The notes below the pieces were generated by a model that saw nothing but the letters and a program-made list of their open reading frames with translations, searched no databases and had not been told where the DNA came from. Both the position numbers and the translations under genes were made by a program. Source: Nocardioides gilvus (GTDB taxonomy: Bacteria > Actinomycetota > Actinomycetes > Propionibacteriales > Nocardioidaceae). From it: a stretch of DNA of 64,000 nucleotides. The DNA lies in NCBI RefSeq assembly GCF_003194605.1, contig NZ_QHKY01000001.1, positions 558,001-622,000 on the forward strand, written 5' to 3'. Of the stretch, positions 25,101 to 33,602 are shown in pieces (positions within the stretch are counted from its first letter, which is position 1; each line of letters opens with the position of its first letter).

Positions 25101-27024
25101 AGGTGGCCCGGAGCCCCTCGGTGAAGAGGGCGGAGTCGGCGTGGGGCAGCGGGCCGGGGTGCCGCAGGCCGAAGTCGTAGACGTAGGTCTCGACGCCGAG
25201 ACCCACGAGCTCGTGGGGCCGTTCGTCGACGACCTCCACACCCATCGAGGCGATCAGCGGCAGCACCCGGGAGAGGGAGAGCCTGTCCCCGACCCGGTAG
25301 ACCTTGAGGCGAGCGAGCCGCTCCGCACGACCCTCGACCGCTGGGTCCTCGACCAACGCCAGGTCGAACCCCTCGTCACCCCCGTCAGCGAGCAGAGCCT
25401 CGACCCGCCGCATGTCGAGTGCTGCGACCTCGGCCGGGAACTGCGCCTTGTACCCCTCCGGGAAGGCCTCGGCCCACGTCCCGAGACGGGTGGTGTCGGT
25501 GACGGAGGTCGCTGCCGCCAGGAAGTCGTCACGCCAGGACCGCGACGCCGCGGCGAGGTGTCGCTCGATCCGCTCGCGGTCGAACTGGCCCACGTGCTGC
25601 CGGGCCGGTGGGTGGACGACGAAGTGCACCCGGGCGGTGGGCGACTCGTCCACGCGGACGGTGAACTCGACCTCGTCGCCGGCCAGCTCGGTGCGCAGGA
25701 TCTCGGCGAACCGCTCCCGGACGCCGGTGTTGTAGCGGTCGCGCGGCAGGTGGACGAGCACCGAGACGAACCGGCCGAACGGGTCGCGGCGACCGAACGC
25801 CGCGAGCTGACGGCGCTGGCCGGCGTACAACAGGCTGCGCACCACCGGGACCAGGTCGTCGACGCCGGTGTGGAAGAGCTCGTCGCGCGGGTAGTTCTCC
25901 AGGATGTCGATCACGGCCTTGCCCGCGTGCGAACGCGCGTCGAACCCGACGGCCTCCAACACCCGAGCAGCCCGTTCGCGCACCACCGGGATCCGCAGGA
26001 TCGACTCGGTGTAGGCGCCCGAGGAGAGGAGTCCGAGGAACCGCTGCTCCCCCACCACCTCCCCGTCCGCGCCGTAGAGACGTACGCCGACGTAGTCGAG
26101 GTAGGCACGGCGGTGCACGGTGGCGCGCGAGTTGGCCTTGGTCAGGATCAGGGGGGTCCGCGCCAACGCCGCTCGGCGCCCGGCCTCGCCCAGCGCGCGC
26201 GGTGCGAGGTTCATGTCCGGGTCAGCGCGCAGGATGCCCAGTCCGGAGCCGGCCACCGGCCGCAGGTACATCTCCTCGGTCTCGGTCGGGTCCCCGGATC
26301 CATCGTCCTCGGCCGGTGCCGGGCGCGTCTCCAGGCGGTACTCGCGGCATCCGAGGAAGGTGAAGTGGTCGGAGGCCAGCCACGCCAGGAGCTGCTGGGC
26401 TGCGGTCACCTCCTCGCGCGAGACGTCCGCCGGAGTCTGGTCCAGCCCGTCCGCCAGGGCCCGCACCCGGTTGCGCATCCGCTGCCAGTCCTCGACCGCT
26501 TCCCGTACGTCGCTCAACACTCGTTCGAGGCCGGCCGTCAGCTCCTCGGCGTCCCCGACCCGGTCGACCTCCACCCGGATCCATGACTCGGTCTCGCTGT
26601 CGCCCTCCGGGGCGGCCACCGCGTCGTCGAGCGGCGTCACCGCCTCGAGGAGTCCGGTCACGTCCCGGCGCACCAGCCACCGTGGGTGGACGACCAGGTG
26701 GATGCCACGACCCTGGCGGGTCAGCTCCATCGTCACGGAGTCGACCAGGAAGGGCATGTCGTCGGTGACCACCTCGACCACCGACCGGTCCTCGGCGTCG
26801 ACGACCCTCACCAGGGCCTTGCCCTGGGGGCGGCACACGGCCAGTCGACGATGGCTGGCCACCACCTCGGCCAGCGCCCGGGCACCTCTGGCGACGACGT
26901 CCTCGGGCGCGACGTGCCGGAAGTAGGGCCCGACGAGGTGCGCGACCTCGTCGGGGTCGTCGCTCACGAGCGAGGCCGCCTGCTCGAGCACGGCGAACTT
27001 CTCTTCCTCCGGAGTGGTGGGCAC
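22156..27024 (-). CDS. NAD-specific glutamate dehydrogenase, large (GDH-180 type)
   Basis: The 1,622-aa length is typical of the large bacterial NAD-GDH family, which deaminates glutamate to 2-oxoglutarate. N-terminal ACT-like regulatory parts ([24 protein letters not shown]) come first. The catalytic region has [71 protein letters not shown] and [12 protein letters not shown], with the C-terminal helical domain after it. The protein starts with [16 protein letters not shown]. It is a monocistronic unit convergent with ku. A large antisense frame (22381-24027) is a GC artefact. Confidence 0.96.
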   Translation of the reverse strand: [1622 protein letters not shown]

Positions 27025-27096
27025 GCTCCGACCCTAGGTGTCAGACGTGACGCGGACAACACTTCTCCCTCTCTCCTGATCGGGGAGGATGTCGTC

Positions 27097-27579
27097 ATGA
27101 CGAAGCGACTCGAGCAGGAACTGACCTACGACGCACCACTGGCCGACGTCGCGGCGATGCTGCGCGACCCCTCCTTCCGCGAGAAGGTCTGCACGCGGCA
27201 ACGGGTGCTCAGTCACCAGATCGACATCACCGACGACGGCGACGCCGCCGACATCAGGATCGAGCGGCTCCAGGCCGTGGAGAAGATCCCCTCGTTCGCC
27301 GCCAAGGTCGTCGGGGACCAGATCACCATCGTCCAGCGCGAGGAGTGGAGCGACCTGCACCAGGGCACCTACAGCGTCGGCATCCCGGACAAGCCGGGCC
27401 ACATCTCCGGGACCGTGACGCTGACCGAGCGCGGCGGGCGATGCGTCGAGACGATCTCACTCGACATCAAGGTCTCGATCCCGCTGGTCGGCGGCAAGTT
27501 GGAGGGTGTGGTCCACGGTCTTCTCACCTCCGCGCTGCGCACTGAACACGAGGTCGGCACGGCGCATCTGGCTGGTTGA
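27097..27579 (+). CDS. DUF2505 domain-containing protein
   Basis: ATG 27097 gives a 160-aa protein beginning MTKRLEQELTYDAPLADVAAMLRDPSFREKVC. This is the DUF2505 (START/SRPBCC-like) signature, with DITDDGDAADIRIERLQ and SGTVTLTERGGRCVETISLDIKVSIPLVGGKLEG in the later part. Proteins of this fold bind hydrophobic ligands, but no ligand is known for this family. GGGGAGGA lies upstream. It is divergent from the glutamate dehydrogenase. Confidence 0.9.
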   Translation: MTKRLEQELTYDAPLADVAAMLRDPSFREKVCTRQRVLSHQIDITDDGDAADIRIERLQAVEKIPSFAAKVVGDQITIVQREEWSDLHQGTYSVGIPDKPGHISGTVTLTERGGRCVETISLDIKVSIPLVGGKLEGVVHGLLTSALRTEHEVGTAHLAG

Positions 27580-27594
27580 CCCGACGCCGAGACT

Positions 27595-27957
27595 TCAGAG
27601 CAGCTCGGCCAGCTCCGTCGGCGCGAACCACGCGAGGTCGTCGTCAGGATCTGCGTCCCGGGCACGGTCCTCGGTGTCCAGGTGCACCGCCACCACGTCA
27701 CGCAGCGGGACGGGCTCCGACAGTGCGGACACCGGGGACTCCACCACCACGACCACGCGACGGAGACCGGCGACGTCGGCCTGCACGGCCAGTGCGGTCG
27801 AGAGATCCGCGGCGGTCATCAGGGCGGCGTACTCGCTCTCCTCGTCGTCGGCCTCCGCGAGCACCGGCTCGGCTCCCGGCTCGGAGACGAAGCGTTGGTC
27901 GTCCACCATCGTCCGCAGGCCGCGGACGGTGGCCGGGACGTACAACCGCACCGTCAC
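27595..27957 (-). CDS. DUF6912 family protein
   Basis: The 120-aa protein starts with TVRLYVPATVRGLRTMVDDQ and ends DDDLAWFAPTELAELL, matching the small acidic actinobacterial family DUF6912 as I recall it. The start overlaps the stop of the acyltransferase upstream (GTGA). It is probably cytoplasmic; no catalytic motif is seen and its function is unknown. Confidence 0.75.
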   Translation of the reverse strand: MTVRLYVPATVRGLRTMVDDQRFVSEPGAEPVLAEADDEESEYAALMTAADLSTALAVQADVAGLRRVVVVVESPVSALSEPVPLRDVVAVHLDTEDRARDADPDDDLAWFAPTELAELL

Positions 27958-29567
27958 TTCTTCTCCTGGCCCGAGGGGGACTTCGGGTCAGGGGCCGCCT
28001 CGTCGCTCGGCTGCGCCGCAGCCTTCTTCGCCCCGCGCTTGAGTGGCGACTTGCTGGTCGCGGACTTCTTGGTCGCGGACCTCTTGCTCGCCGTCTTCTT
28101 CCTGGGTCGCTGCGCGGAGCCGCCCTTGCGTCCACGCGGCGCGCGCGGGCGGGCACCCGTGGCCGTGTCGCACAGCTCCTCGAGCGTCTCCAGCAGACTC
28201 TGGGCGAGGACGTCGGCGTCCGGGACGAGGTCACGATCAGCCGTGATGCCGTAGTAGACCTTGCCGTCGTATGAGGTCACGCCGATGGCCAGCGCGTGCC
28301 CGGGGAGCAGGGGGTGGATCGGGTAGCTCTCCAGCATCTGGGCGCCGGCGGCGTACAGCGGGAACTGCGGACCGGGCACGTTGGTCACCGACAGCTGGAA
28401 TCCTCGGCGCAGCTCGCCGGCCGCCACCCGGGAGCCCAGCGCGTGGAAGGTGGTCGGCGCGAAGCCGGAGATGCCGGTGAGCCTTTGGGCGCTCACCGAA
28501 CGACCCGCCTCCTTGTGCCCCTGGAAGCTGTAGCTGACCTGCAGCAGCCGGACCACGGGGCTGACCTCGCCCACCGGCAGGTTGACCTCGTAACCGATCA
28601 CCTGGGTGCCGAGCGACGTCGCCTCCAGCTCGTCGTCGATCACCGACATCGGGACGATCGCCTTCATCTTCTTGATGCCGTACAGCGCCTCGTCGCGGGC
28701 CATCAACCAACTGCGGAGGGCACCGGTGACCGTGGCCAGGATGACGTCGTTGACGGTCGTCCGGTGCACGCGTCGGATGCTGCGGTAGTCAGCCAGATCG
28801 GTCTCGACGGTGAGCACGCGGCGCTGCTGGGAGAGCTCACCGATGACCGGCGAGGAGACCGCGGGCCGTCCCGAGGAGAAGACCCCCGCTGCTTCGTTGG
28901 CCACCTGGGCGACCGAGGAGGCGGCCCGCTTCAGGGCACCGAGGTTGCTGCGGGCGCTCTGCACCAGGACCCGCGGCGACTCGAGGTTGTCGGTGAGCGC
29001 GCCGAGCAGCAGGCCCGAGGGGGTCGGCGTACGGCGCGGTTGCCACTCGTCGTCGTGGCCCAGGGCGCGCAGCGACGGGTCGTGGTCGAGGATGACCTGA
29101 CCGAGGTCGACCGTCTCCACCCCGTCGACGAGGATCTGGTGGGACTTGGAGAGCATCGCGACCCGACCGTGCTCCAGGCCTTCGATGACGTAGACCTCCC
29201 ACAGCGGGTGACTGCGGTCGAGGGGGCGCGAGACGATCCGTGCGGTCAGCTCACGCAATTGGTCCATCGTGCCGGGTCGAGGGAGCGCGGAGCGTCGCAC
29301 GTGGAAGCTGAGGTCGAACTCGGTGTCGTCGACCCAGACCGGGTTGGCCAGCTGGCCGGGAACCTTCTGCAGGCGTTGGCGGTAGCGGGGGACGTACGAG
29401 ATGCGGTCGGCGATCAGCTCGACCACACGGGCGTGACCGAAGTCGGAGTCGCCGGCGTCGAAGACCTCGAGGGTCGCGTTGTGCATGGGGGTGGAAGCAG
29501 AATCCATGGCCAGGATGGCCAGGTCCCGTGGCCGCAGCCGCTCATTCAATGTGTCCCCATCTCTCAC
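27954..29567 (-). CDS. WS/DGAT-type acyltransferase with altered HHxxxDG motif
   Basis: The 537-aa protein from GTG 29567 has the architecture of wax ester synthase/diacylglycerol acyltransferases: RLRPRDLAILAMDSASTPMHN, the region around ALPRPGTMDQLRELTARIVSRPLDRSHPLWE, and VNDVILATVTGALRSWL. The active-site motif reads KSHQILVDG: the second His of HHxxxDG, thought to be catalytic, is Gln here. A Lys/Ala/Ser-rich tail (about 70 residues, KKTASKRSATKKSATSK) is added to the C-terminus. The enzyme may be altered or inactive in classic acyl transfer. It is in one operon with DUF6912. Confidence 0.85.
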   Translation of the reverse strand: MRDGDTLNERLRPRDLAILAMDSASTPMHNATLEVFDAGDSDFGHARVVELIADRISYVPRYRQRLQKVPGQLANPVWVDDTEFDLSFHVRRSALPRPGTMDQLRELTARIVSRPLDRSHPLWEVYVIEGLEHGRVAMLSKSHQILVDGVETVDLGQVILDHDPSLRALGHDDEWQPRRTPTPSGLLLGALTDNLESPRVLVQSARSNLGALKRAASSVAQVANEAAGVFSSGRPAVSSPVIGELSQQRRVLTVETDLADYRSIRRVHRTTVNDVILATVTGALRSWLMARDEALYGIKKMKAIVPMSVIDDELEATSLGTQVIGYEVNLPVGEVSPVVRLLQVSYSFQGHKEAGRSVSAQRLTGISGFAPTTFHALGSRVAAGELRRGFQLSVTNVPGPQFPLYAAGAQMLESYPIHPLLPGHALAIGVTSYDGKVYYGITADRDLVPDADVLAQSLLETLEELCDTATGARPRAPRGRKGGSAQRPRKKTASKRSATKKSATSKSPLKRGAKKAAAQPSDEAAPDPKSPSGQEKK

Positions 29568-29627
29568 TGCATTTGCCTGCTCATGGGATTCTGGCAGAAA
29601 GAACCCAGCCAGAGGAGTTCGGCCCAG

Positions 29628-30017
29628 ATGTCTGTCCGATTGTTTTCCCGTTCGCGCACCACCGTTCGCGGGGTTGCGCTCGTCGCCGCGGCCTTCGTCC
29701 TCGCAGGTTGTTCCGCGGAGCCGGAGGAGGGCGGCGAGGAGGTCGCCGACGCTCCCCGGGAGACGGTGAAGATCTCGATCACCGACGACGGGATCTCGCC
29801 TCTGGGTGAGCGGATCGACTTCCCCCGCGGCCAGAGCGTCCCGATCGAGATCACCGCGGACCGCGAGGGCTCCCTGCACGTGCACTCCACCCCCGAGCAG
29901 GAGCTCGAATTCATCGACGGCGTGACCGCGCACGACCTGGTGATCGACCAGCCGGGCATCGTCGAGGTCGAGCTGCACGATCCTGACGTCGTCGTGATGC
30001 AGCTCGAAGTGCGCTGA
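29628..30017 (+). CDS. exported lipoprotein with cupredoxin-like fold (predicted)
   Basis: ATG 29628 has AGAGGAG ten bases upstream. The 129-aa product has a basic N-terminus, hydrophobic helix (GVALVAAAFVLAG) and a lipobox LAGC, so the mature N-terminus is lipid-modified Cys-Ser-Ala-Glu-Pro-Glu-Glu. The mature part has a strand-rich pattern with RIDFPRGQSVPIEITADREGSLHVHSTPEQELEF, similar in outline to cupredoxin-like domains, though the usual copper-ligand Cys/Met set is absent. It ends one base before the following membrane protein, so it is probably co-translated. Confidence 0.7.
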   Translation: MSVRLFSRSRTTVRGVALVAAAFVLAGCSAEPEEGGEEVADAPRETVKISITDDGISPLGERIDFPRGQSVPIEITADREGSLHVHSTPEQELEFIDGVTAHDLVIDQPGIVEVELHDPDVVVMQLEVR

Positions 30018-30018
30018 G

Positions 30019-31338
30019 GTGGACCAAAGTCTCTCCGCCCACGGCCTGGGTGGAGCCAAGGACCTGCCCATTCCGGCGGAGTTCGCCATCCTCGGTGCGG
30101 TCGCAGCGCTCCTGGTCTCGTTCACCGTGCTGGCGATGGCCTGGCGCAGCCCGCGCTTCGAGTCCGACGAGCACACCCACCCGCTGCCGGCCCTGCAGCG
30201 CGTCGTCGACGCTCCGGCCACCCGGGTCGCGCTCCGGGTCATCGGGCTGCTGGCCTTCGTCTACCTCCTGATCCCGCTGGTCTTCGGCCAGGACCTGGAC
30301 TCCAACCCGGTCTTCGGCATGCTCTTCGTCCTGGTCTGGGTCGGCATCGTGCCCTTGAGCCTGCTCCTCGGTCCGGTGTGGCGGGCCATCAGCCCCTTCC
30401 GCAGCATCAACTGGGCGCTGTCGACGCTGCTGCGCATCGACCCCGACCGAGGCCTGTACGACTACCCCGCCCGGCTGGGGACGTGGCCTGCGGCGGTCGG
30501 TCTGTACGCCTTCGTGTGGTTCGAGCTCGTGCTGCCCAACTCCAACCAGCTCGGGCCGTTCCGCCTCTGGATCACCGTCTACTGCGCCGTCATGGTGATC
30601 GGGGCCCTCCTCTACGGCAACAGGTTCCTCGGCCGGGCCGACCCGTTCGAGGTCTACTCCTCGCTGCTGGCGAAATTGTCCCTCTGGGGCCGGAGCAGGG
30701 GGCGTCTGGTCCTCGTCTCACCGCTGCGCAACCTGGCCACTCTGACGCCGGGCCCCGGGCTGGTCGCAGTGGTCGCCGTCCTGCTCGGCAGCACTGCCTA
30801 CGACTCCTTCCGTGAGTCGCCGCAGTTCGTCCAGTTCGTCCAGGGCAGCACGACGAGCCCCACCCTGTTGACCAACGCGGCACTGCTCGGCTTCTGCCTG
30901 CTGGCCGGGCTGATCCTGGCGGCCGGCACGATGGCGACCGGGGTCAGGCCGGGGACCCGTCGCAGCTCACTGCCGCCGCTCTTCGCCCACTCGATGATGC
31001 CCATCGTGGTCGGCTACATGGTCGCCCACTACTTCACGTACTTCGTCTTCATGTCCCAGGACACCGTGATCAAGATGAGCGACCCGTTGAGCCGTGGCGA
31101 TAACTGGTTCGGCACCAGCGACTGGGCGATCAACTGGTCGCTCGGCTACCAGGCCACCTTCGTCGCAGTGCTCAAGGTCGCGGCCGTGGTCACCGGACAC
31201 GTCCTCGGCGCGGTCTCCTCCCACGACCGGGCACTGACCGTCCTGCCAGCGCGACACCACGTGAGTGGCCAGTTGTCGCTGCTGGTGGCGATGGTCGTCT
31301 TCACCGCCGGGGGGTTGTTCCTGCTCTTCGCCAGCTGA
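30019..31338 (+). CDS. polytopic membrane protein of unknown function
   Basis: The 439-aa protein from GTG 30019 has about nine or ten membrane segments (for instance IPAEFAILGAVAALLVSFTVLAM, LIPLVFGQDL, LVWVGIVPLSLLLGPVWRAISPF). The conserved polar segments are PVWRAISPFRSINWALS and FGTSDWAINWSLGYQATFVAVLKVAAVVTGHVLGAV. It belongs to an actinobacterial family sometimes labelled, on weak grounds, as a hydrolase; I would not assign an enzyme activity. The partner lipoprotein precedes it. Its 3' end overlaps the convergent cpaE-like gene by 38 bases. Confidence 0.7.
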   Translation: MDQSLSAHGLGGAKDLPIPAEFAILGAVAALLVSFTVLAMAWRSPRFESDEHTHPLPALQRVVDAPATRVALRVIGLLAFVYLLIPLVFGQDLDSNPVFGMLFVLVWVGIVPLSLLLGPVWRAISPFRSINWALSTLLRIDPDRGLYDYPARLGTWPAAVGLYAFVWFELVLPNSNQLGPFRLWITVYCAVMVIGALLYGNRFLGRADPFEVYSSLLAKLSLWGRSRGRLVLVSPLRNLATLTPGPGLVAVVAVLLGSTAYDSFRESPQFVQFVQGSTTSPTLLTNAALLGFCLLAGLILAAGTMATGVRPGTRRSSLPPLFAHSMMPIVVGYMVAHYFTYFVFMSQDTVIKMSDPLSRGDNWFGTSDWAINWSLGYQATFVAVLKVAAVVTGHVLGAVSSHDRALTVLPARHHVSGQLSLLVAMVVFTAGGLFLLFAS

Positions 31339-32599
31339 ACCAGCCCTGCTTGGCGGATCCGTCGTCGGCCCGGTAGCTCTCGGGATGCACGGAGTCGACC
31401 AGCTGGCGCACGGCCCCGGACAACGAGCTTCCGGGTTGCGCCGCGATGCTCCGGCCGGCCACCAGCGCACGGTCGGTGCCGACCCGGTCGTCGGGGAGGA
31501 AGTGCAGGGAGGAGACCCGGGCGAAGCCCTCCACCATCTGGGCCACGTCCGACTGGGACCAGCCCAGCGAACTCCGCATCCGGTTGACGACGACCCGCAC
31601 CGGTACGTCCCCGATCGCCTCTCCGAGCTCGACGAGGCCACGGGCCAGTCGGGCCAGCCCCACCGGGTCAGCGCTCCCGACCACGACCACCTCGTCGGCG
31701 ACCTCGAGCGCCTCGAGCCCCAGGGGCCCGCCACCGAAGTCGTCCGGGCCGGAGTTCGGGTCCGCCAGGGTCGACCCCACGTCGACCACCACCGCCTCGC
31801 TCAAGGACGCCGCGGTGCTCAACACCTCGCCCAGGGCGCCCGAACGGATCTCGACCCGTCGGTCCGGACGGGGCAGCCCGGTCAGCACGGCCAGGTCGTC
31901 CTCCACCGCGCGGCACAGGGACGGCAGCCGCTCAGCCAGACTCCCACCCAGGAGCAGGCGCGACGCGGAGAGCAGTCCTGAGACCTGGTCGAGCACCCCG
32001 AGGTGCTGGGCGAGGGCCGCGGAGGGATCTGCGTCAACCACGAGCGTACGCACGCCGCGCCGCGCCAACTCGCCGCCGATGCCGGCGGTCAACGTCGTAC
32101 GCCCCGGGGCACCGTCGGGTCCCCAGACCACGATCACGCGGCCGGGGACCCCCGGTTGAGGCTCTGCGTCATCGCGAGGGTCGAGCGGAACCTCGACCTC
32201 TCGGGCATCGGGAACTCCGGGGGTCAGGACGCCGCGCGGCTCCACCTCCTCCGCCAGGGCGAGGAGGGTCCGGGGGAGCTCGGTCAACTCATCCGCTGGG
32301 AGGACGGCACGCACCCCGATCCGGGCCAGGCGGGCGTCGGTGTCCTCGCGCGTGGCCTCCGCAGTGACGGCCACGAGTGCGACGCCGTGGCGTCGCAGGT
32401 GGGTGACGGCCGAGGCATCCAGACCGGGGGCATCGACCGCCACGACTGCCAGCTCGGCCTGGCCGGTGGTCGCACTCGCCATCAGGTCGTCGGTGTCGAC
32501 GCATCGCTTGAGCACCACGAGACCCGAAGCGGCACCGATCAGGTCGAGGGCCTGCGACTCCCACGCCGCTCCGGAGGCCAGCAGCAGCACGCAACGCAC
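31301..32599 (-). CDS. CpaE-like MinD/ParA-type ATPase
   Basis: The 432-aa protein has an N-terminal response-regulator-like or atypical receiver region (MRCVLLLASGAAWESQALDLIG...) and a MinD/ParA-like ATPase core: VIVVWGPDGAPGRTTLTAGIGGELARRGVRTLVVDADPSA. Walker A has GRTT instead of GKTT, a substitution I recall as common in actinobacterial CpaE-like proteins. The SEAVVVDVGS, EVADEVVVVGSADPVGLARLARGL and VVVNRMRSSL strands follow. CpaE works in Tad pilus localisation. It is three bases from the SAF gene and is 16 kb from the rest of the tad operon. Confidence 0.8.
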   Translation of the reverse strand: MRCVLLLASGAAWESQALDLIGAASGLVVLKRCVDTDDLMASATTGQAELAVVAVDAPGLDASAVTHLRRHGVALVAVTAEATREDTDARLARIGVRAVLPADELTELPRTLLALAEEVEPRGVLTPGVPDAREVEVPLDPRDDAEPQPGVPGRVIVVWGPDGAPGRTTLTAGIGGELARRGVRTLVVDADPSAALAQHLGVLDQVSGLLSASRLLLGGSLAERLPSLCRAVEDDLAVLTGLPRPDRRVEIRSGALGEVLSTAASLSEAVVVDVGSTLADPNSGPDDFGGGPLGLEALEVADEVVVVGSADPVGLARLARGLVELGEAIGDVPVRVVVNRMRSSLGWSQSDVAQMVEGFARVSSLHFLPDDRVGTDRALVAGRSIAAQPGSSLSGAVRQLVDSVHPESYRADDGSAKQGWFSWRRAGTTPRR

Positions 32600-32602
32600 G
32601 GG

Positions 32603-33262
32603 TCAGCCCCGCCCGACCAGCATGAGCCGACCGGAGCTGCTCGCCGCGAGGATCTTCGCGAGGTCGTCCTCGTTGTCGGGGATGCCCAGGACCACCTGGC
32701 GTTCGGTGGCCGAGCCCGACAGGTCGGAGGAGACCGACGGAGCCTCGACGACCACCACCGACTCCACCGCACGTTTGGCGCCCTCACCGCTGCTGGAACC
32801 GGCAGGGGTGATCCAGAGGTCGACGGTCGCGCCGGTCGTCACCGTGGGCGGCAGCAGGGTCCTGGGCACGGAGACCGAGACCTGGACGGTCTCCGGATCG
32901 AAGTCACCCAACCCGCTGCGGGGCAGCAACTCACCGGCCCCGATCCCCCGCACCAGGTGTCGAGAGGCCGGGAGCGTGTCAGCGGCCGTGAAGTACCGGT
33001 CGACGTCGGCGGGGTTGGAGAAGTGGACACGACTCGTCACCAGGTCGGACGGCGTGATCATGTCGCCGGGAGCCATGTCGGAGCGCAGCGACCAGATCGC
33101 CACGCTGTCGTCACTGCCGCCGACCACTCGCGCACCGGCCACCACGGAGACCGCGACGAGCGCCACCCCGATCCACAGGCGCGGGTCGCGCCAGCCGGGG
33201 CTGGAGGCTCGTTGGGCGGGCAGGACCTCTGTGTTCCCCAGCGACATCTTCACGACCGACAT
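32603..33262 (-). CDS. SAF-domain protein, CpaB/RcpC-like
   Basis: The 219-aa protein begins near MSVVKMSLGNTE, has one membrane helix (RLWIGVALVAVSVVAGARVV) and a following SAF-like segment (SLRSDMAPGDMITPSDLVTSRVHF, then the ILPASRHLVRGIGAGELLPRSGLG part) typical of CpaB/RcpC pilus-assembly proteins. It is membrane anchored with the SAF domain outside. An alternative start is the ATG at 33247. It lies directly upstream of the cpaE-like gene; the pair is part of the Tad system. Confidence 0.82.
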   Translation of the reverse strand: MSVVKMSLGNTEVLPAQRASSPGWRDPRLWIGVALVAVSVVAGARVVGGSDDSVAIWSLRSDMAPGDMITPSDLVTSRVHFSNPADVDRYFTAADTLPASRHLVRGIGAGELLPRSGLGDFDPETVQVSVSVPRTLLPPTVTTGATVDLWITPAGSSSGEGAKRAVESVVVVEAPSVSSDLSGSATERQVVLGIPDNEDDLAKILAASSSGRLMLVGRG

Positions 33263-33352
33263 CTTGGCGGCTCTCGATGGAGACTGCCGACGTTGTCCAC
33301 AGGCTTGGATCCAGCACTACGCCTCGCGTCGATTCAGTGGCACCATGGAGAA

Positions 33353-33598
33353 ATGAGCGGGACACCTCGATTCCTCACCCTGGCCGACGTGGCGGAGGTG
33401 CTGAACACCTCCAGCGCCCAGGTCTATGCCCTGGTGCGTCGCGGCGAGCTGCCGGCCATCAAGATCGGCGGGCGCGGGCAGTGGCGTGTGGAGTCGGCCC
33501 AGCTCGAGACCTTCATCGAGCAGATGTACACCGAGACCAAGGCGTTCGTCCACGAGCATCCGTTCGTGGAGGCCGAGGCCAAGTCGAGCGACTCCTGA
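33353..33598 (+). CDS. excisionase-type HTH DNA-binding protein
   Basis: The 81-aa protein from ATG 33353 (MSGTPRFLTLADVAEVLNTSSAQVYALVRRGELPAIKIGGRGQWRVE) is a MerR/Xis-like winged helix (helix-turn-helix_17 pattern), with a helical tail to the C-terminus. Such proteins are common near Tad genes in actinobacteria and may regulate them; none of the cognate sites is identified here. It is divergent from the SAF gene, with 90 bases between, and ends four bases before the convergent htrA. Confidence 0.85.
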   Translation: MSGTPRFLTLADVAEVLNTSSAQVYALVRRGELPAIKIGGRGQWRVESAQLETFIEQMYTETKAFVHEHPFVEAEAKSSDS

Positions 33599-33602
33599 GG
33601 CG

